The notes under the pieces are model-generated. The model ran no database searches. It was not told the origin of the DNA and saw only the letters and a program-made list of their open reading frames with translations. Position numbers and translations under genes: made by a program. 64,000 nucleotides of DNA from contig JARGXX010000132.1 of NCBI GenBank assembly GCA_030374765.1, positions 394,501 through 458,500 on the forward strand, given 5' to 3'. Source of the stretch: Agarophyton chilense (taxonomy: Eukaryota; Rhodophyta; Florideophyceae; Gracilariales; Gracilariaceae). Position 1 is the stretch's first letter. The number at the start of each line of letters is the position of its first letter. Positions 60,901 to 64,000 of this stretch are shown in pieces.

Positions 60901-62960
60901 CACAACGGAGGTAGGCGAGAAGGCGGCGGCGTCATAAGATATAGTCGGGGGGTATCTTGAGCTTAGGCAGCTTACCAAGAAGACTCTCGTGAAAAGTTGA
61001 CATTGAGGGGAAGTGATAGACGGGGTAGCACGATCGACCTGCTTAAGGGGGAAAGGATTCTGCGACCTATAATAGATTTGTTATTCAACTACTTTCTTCG
61101 CCCGTCCCCTACTGGTAAAGTGATCTTTCTTCCTCGGGCGGAACTGGTTAACGGCGTTCGGGTAATACACATTGGGCGGCAAGGCGAACCCTGTCTTCAA
61201 TATCTTTCCTCTATGACCAATCAGTAAACCGTCTTTCTGTTCTCCCCGCGCTTTTATCTTTTCTTTGCAACTGAAACTGACCGACTAGACACCCTGTCCC
61301 CGAAGGTTGGCAGAGCAAACCCCATGGAGGTAGTTACCCGGTGTGATGCGTTCCCAACGGATTAGTTCAAGTCCCCAATCGTTTCCCTACCGGTTTTCAG
61401 TATGAAAGTCTCCAGCTTCGATCAGTCCACGCTGCCTCAGATACCACATTTTCTTGTGTGGGTATGCGGATTGTGTACACACCTCTAAGTAGCACAGTTG
61501 CACAGGCCTTGAACAGGCAGGTGCAACTTTCTACCACACCTGAACGAATCTCGCCGCAGCTTCTCGGGGAGATCGCGGCCCTTACGACTCAAGCTCAAGA
61601 GAGGAAGCCTCTCAACACAGCGAAGCAGGGAAAGAATTAGTATTGATTGAAGATTTCCTCACTTGAGATACACGTCACACCATGGAGGCGCGTCGGCACA
61701 CCGGGGAGATGCGTTGGCACGGCGGCGCGGCGGCGCTGCGGCGTACCAGTGAGATGCGGCGGCGCGGCAGCGAGCCGCCGAGGCGCGTCGGGCACGATGG
61801 CGAAAATCACAGGCACAGCAGCCAGTCGGGGAGGCGCGGTGGCGCGACAGCGAATATTAGAGGCGCGATACCCAGCTGCGCAGGCGGGCCTGCCGGACGG
61901 CCTGCGAGTAAAAGGCCAGGGTGTGCCGGTGCATCGAAGGGGGCCGGCGGTGCGGCGAAGGACGACAGAGAGACAGCGGCGACGGCGCAAACCAGGTTTA
62001 CGCGAGGGCCAATTCGCTCAAAATGGAGGCGAGGAGGCGCGGCTGTGAACGAAAGGCGGCGGATCGATGGTGATCGAAACGCGACGGGAGCAGCGCGGGG
62101 GAGAACAGGACGCGACGACAGGGCTGAGAACGGTACGTGGCAGAGAAATGAAGGAAGAGAAGTGGCGTCGAGATCACGTATGAGACAGGCGCGGCGGTAT
62201 GTTGAAAAAGAAAGATACGGAGCGGCTGCGGGCACACGGAGTTCACGATGCAGCATCGGTCTCCATTAGACCCGCAAGGCAGCACTCGAAGGACCAAAGG
62301 CCAAAGAAGGGTTGTATGACGCGGTAGTGCGACGCGGCCAGGTGGCGCTGGAATGTTGAAAGCGGAACTGACCCGGGGGATAGCTCCATGTTGGACACAA
62401 TTGTCATGTTGCTTGTCCTGTCGGATGATGGCTCAAGGCCACAGCCGGCGGATGCACAATTTCTTTCGTCAGAGCAGACTATGGATCACACTGTGGTGTG
62501 CAGTTCACACAAGATTCGCATACAAATAGATGCATTGCATTCGCAGAAAGAATGAGGACGTGTGCCTGTCATCACTGCGCTGTGCATCATTGGCCACAAC
62601 TAGCCAGCAGTGCGATTTGCACGTTATATCGAAAACCTCGTGCGATAACCGCTCACTTGGTTTTTGACATAACTCATACATACCTACAAATGTTCTGGCT
62701 GTTATTTTGTAGGCACAGTGGGTTTGGACTTGTCCAATATATACTATGTACAGACTGGCTCGTCTGTAGGCATTGTACCGTAGAAGACTTAGAGAGTAGC
62801 ATTTCAAAGCTTTTTGTGGGCGAATAAATCTCTTTTGCGAATGCGATGGTTCGCTTCAACGCCATCGGACTTTGCCGCTCTATGAACTGTTCAACGCTTA
62901 TGCTGCTGAGGATAGATTGCACGCGGTCGCAGCACCGGCTCGCGCGAGCTGTTTACGGCG
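60901..62960. other. Two kilobases without a recognised gene; GC-rich central block
   Basis: The left part (60901-61640) is broken sequence. The middle (about 61682-62270) is unusually GC-rich for this block, with many GGCGCG and GCGGCG words. It stays open for 195 codons, giving an Arg/Gly/Ala-rich product likely explained by composition. The right part (62270-62960) is A/T-rich and may be the 3' flank of the pogo-like element. No RNA gene found. Confidence 0.45.
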
Positions 62961-63980
62961 TTACTGATCTCTTCGTATGACATCTGTAGCATGCTTTGAG
63001 CGTGCCATATCCGTCACAGTTTCGGACGTAATTACGCAACCATTCTTTGTATCTACATAGCCACAGTTCAAAATCTGAGCATCCGAACCTAACACTGTTC
63101 GCACCTTTTCTTTGTAGACTATGCATCGCTTTTGAAACGTTTCCTCCAGTGCCCCTACCGATAGCGTCTTGTTCAACATTGAATTTGCAGGTCGTTGTAC
63201 ACCAAGCAACCGGTTAGAAGCGACGGGCCACAATCCTGCACGACGAAAGCCAGCCCTGTGAATTTCTCTTTTAAACGAAGCAAAGAATGGCTCGCCGAGC
63301 AGCGCCATAAATAAAAACATATCAATGTTAGTATTAGAATCAACGAGGATAATTTCCGCGCTAACCATGTTCAGATGCGACTTAAAAGAGGAAAACATCA
63401 CAGCATCTAGCAGCTGTGTCTTTCCAGTACTATGTGCCGGGAGTGCATATGCAATTATGTTGTTCTTGTAAAACAACTCGGGAACAGCCAGTGATATATG
63501 CGCCGTGTATTTATCGTACACCAGCAATATCTTGCGATCACCAGCGAATAGATCTTGAACAAAGTCCAAAAAAACTTGGGCACAAGCCCGAAAGTTACCC
63601 GAGTCAACCTCACCGGTCTCTTCACGAGTCGCAATTACAGCCCCTCCGGGTCAACAAACGGTTGGAGTCTCCTGTACTACAAGACCAATTCGGACGACGG
63701 TGCGATAAGGAACTCGTTTCCCTCCACAAACCACGAGCGGAGGTCCAATATCTTCAGCTCTACTTACGACAGAAATCATAGTGACTCTGTTCTTTTAGCT
63801 GTATTCGTTGATTGCCATGCCCTTCACTCCACTTTTCAGGAAAAGACAGCGCAATGAAGACCCTTCTCTGATATCGTTGTCTGGTGTCACACCAACTATG
63901 ACGAGATTGAAGATACGTTGAGCATCAATACTATTCTCTTACAAGAGTTTCTCTACGGTTGCAAAATGGTGCTTCAACTC
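62961..63980 (-). pseudogene. pogo/Tigger-like DDE transposase, broken, at the window's right edge
   Basis: The minus-strand segment 63569-62961 shows LLVYDKYTAH with a catalytic Asp and ALPAHSTGKTQLLDAVMFSS with the third acidic residue 36 positions later. HRAGFRRAGLWPVASNRL follows, all typical of the DDE_1 family of pogo/Tigger/jerky proteins. Upstream in the same frame, beyond stops at 63653 (TGA) and 63797 (TAA), lies VTMISVVSRAEDIGPPLVV, the family's segment before the second Asp. The DNA-binding N-terminus would be right of the window. Inactive as read. Confidence 0.82.
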
Positions 63981-64000
63981 TTCTGCAATTACCAGTTTAA

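Noticed and set aside
61682..62269. A 195-codon Arg/Gly-rich frame as a real gene
   Set aside because: GC-driven composition, open on both strands, no motif.

Overview
This is a nuclear segment of a eukaryote. A gene island (about 1-34.7 kb) abuts a transposon-filled block (about 36.2-64 kb). The genes are compact and nearly intron-free, and their closest recognisable relatives are general eukaryotic housekeeping proteins. I see only two introns: one in a mitochondrial-type ferredoxin gene and one in a 5' leader. A plastid-like peroxiredoxin Q with an N-terminal extension suggests a photosynthetic lineage. Intron-poor GC-rich islands separated by LTR-retrotransposon clusters fit a red alga, possibly a florideophyte. 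That assignment is inference; nothing here proves it.

Gene island: PP4R3/SMEK-like phosphatase subunit (+, 5' end outside the window), casein kinase 1 (+), mitochondrial [2Fe-2S] ferredoxin (+, one intron), a large unrecognised acidic/coiled-coil protein (-), a 4-kb gene-free lower-GC stretch, UTP10/HEATR1 (-), clathrin heavy chain (+), CLP1 (-), membralin (+), CCT4 (-), a G3BP-like NTF2+RRM protein (-), an unrecognised helical repeat protein (+) and peroxiredoxin Q (+). Genes often lie head-to-head (UTP10/clathrin, CLP1/membralin, G3BP/helical protein) or tail-to-tail (ferredoxin/unknown, clathrin/CLP1, membralin/CCT4). They serve unrelated basic functions: ribosome biogenesis, mRNA 3'-end processing, protein folding, vesicle coats, phospho-signalling and redox. 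Hexanucleotide and GC-rich repeats are common at gene ends and in 5' regions.

Transposon block: a structurally complete but nonsense-riddled Ty1/copia element (36228-43396) has 230-bp LTRs and a 5-bp target duplication. It is followed by a more decayed copia relative (about 43.7-49.3 kb), which carries a nested Tc1 (DD34E) transposon (about 44635-46024). Next comes a Ty3/gypsy chromovirus-like element (about 49.3-58.3 kb), then an LTR-like sequence, a third copia gag remnant (-), and a pogo/Tigger-like transposase pseudogene (-) at the right edge.

The most unusual observation is that both the copia element and the gypsy element appear to carry a long antisense reading frame downstream of pol. 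These antisense products are of unknown function and do not resemble each other by eye. All transposon genes seen here are broken.
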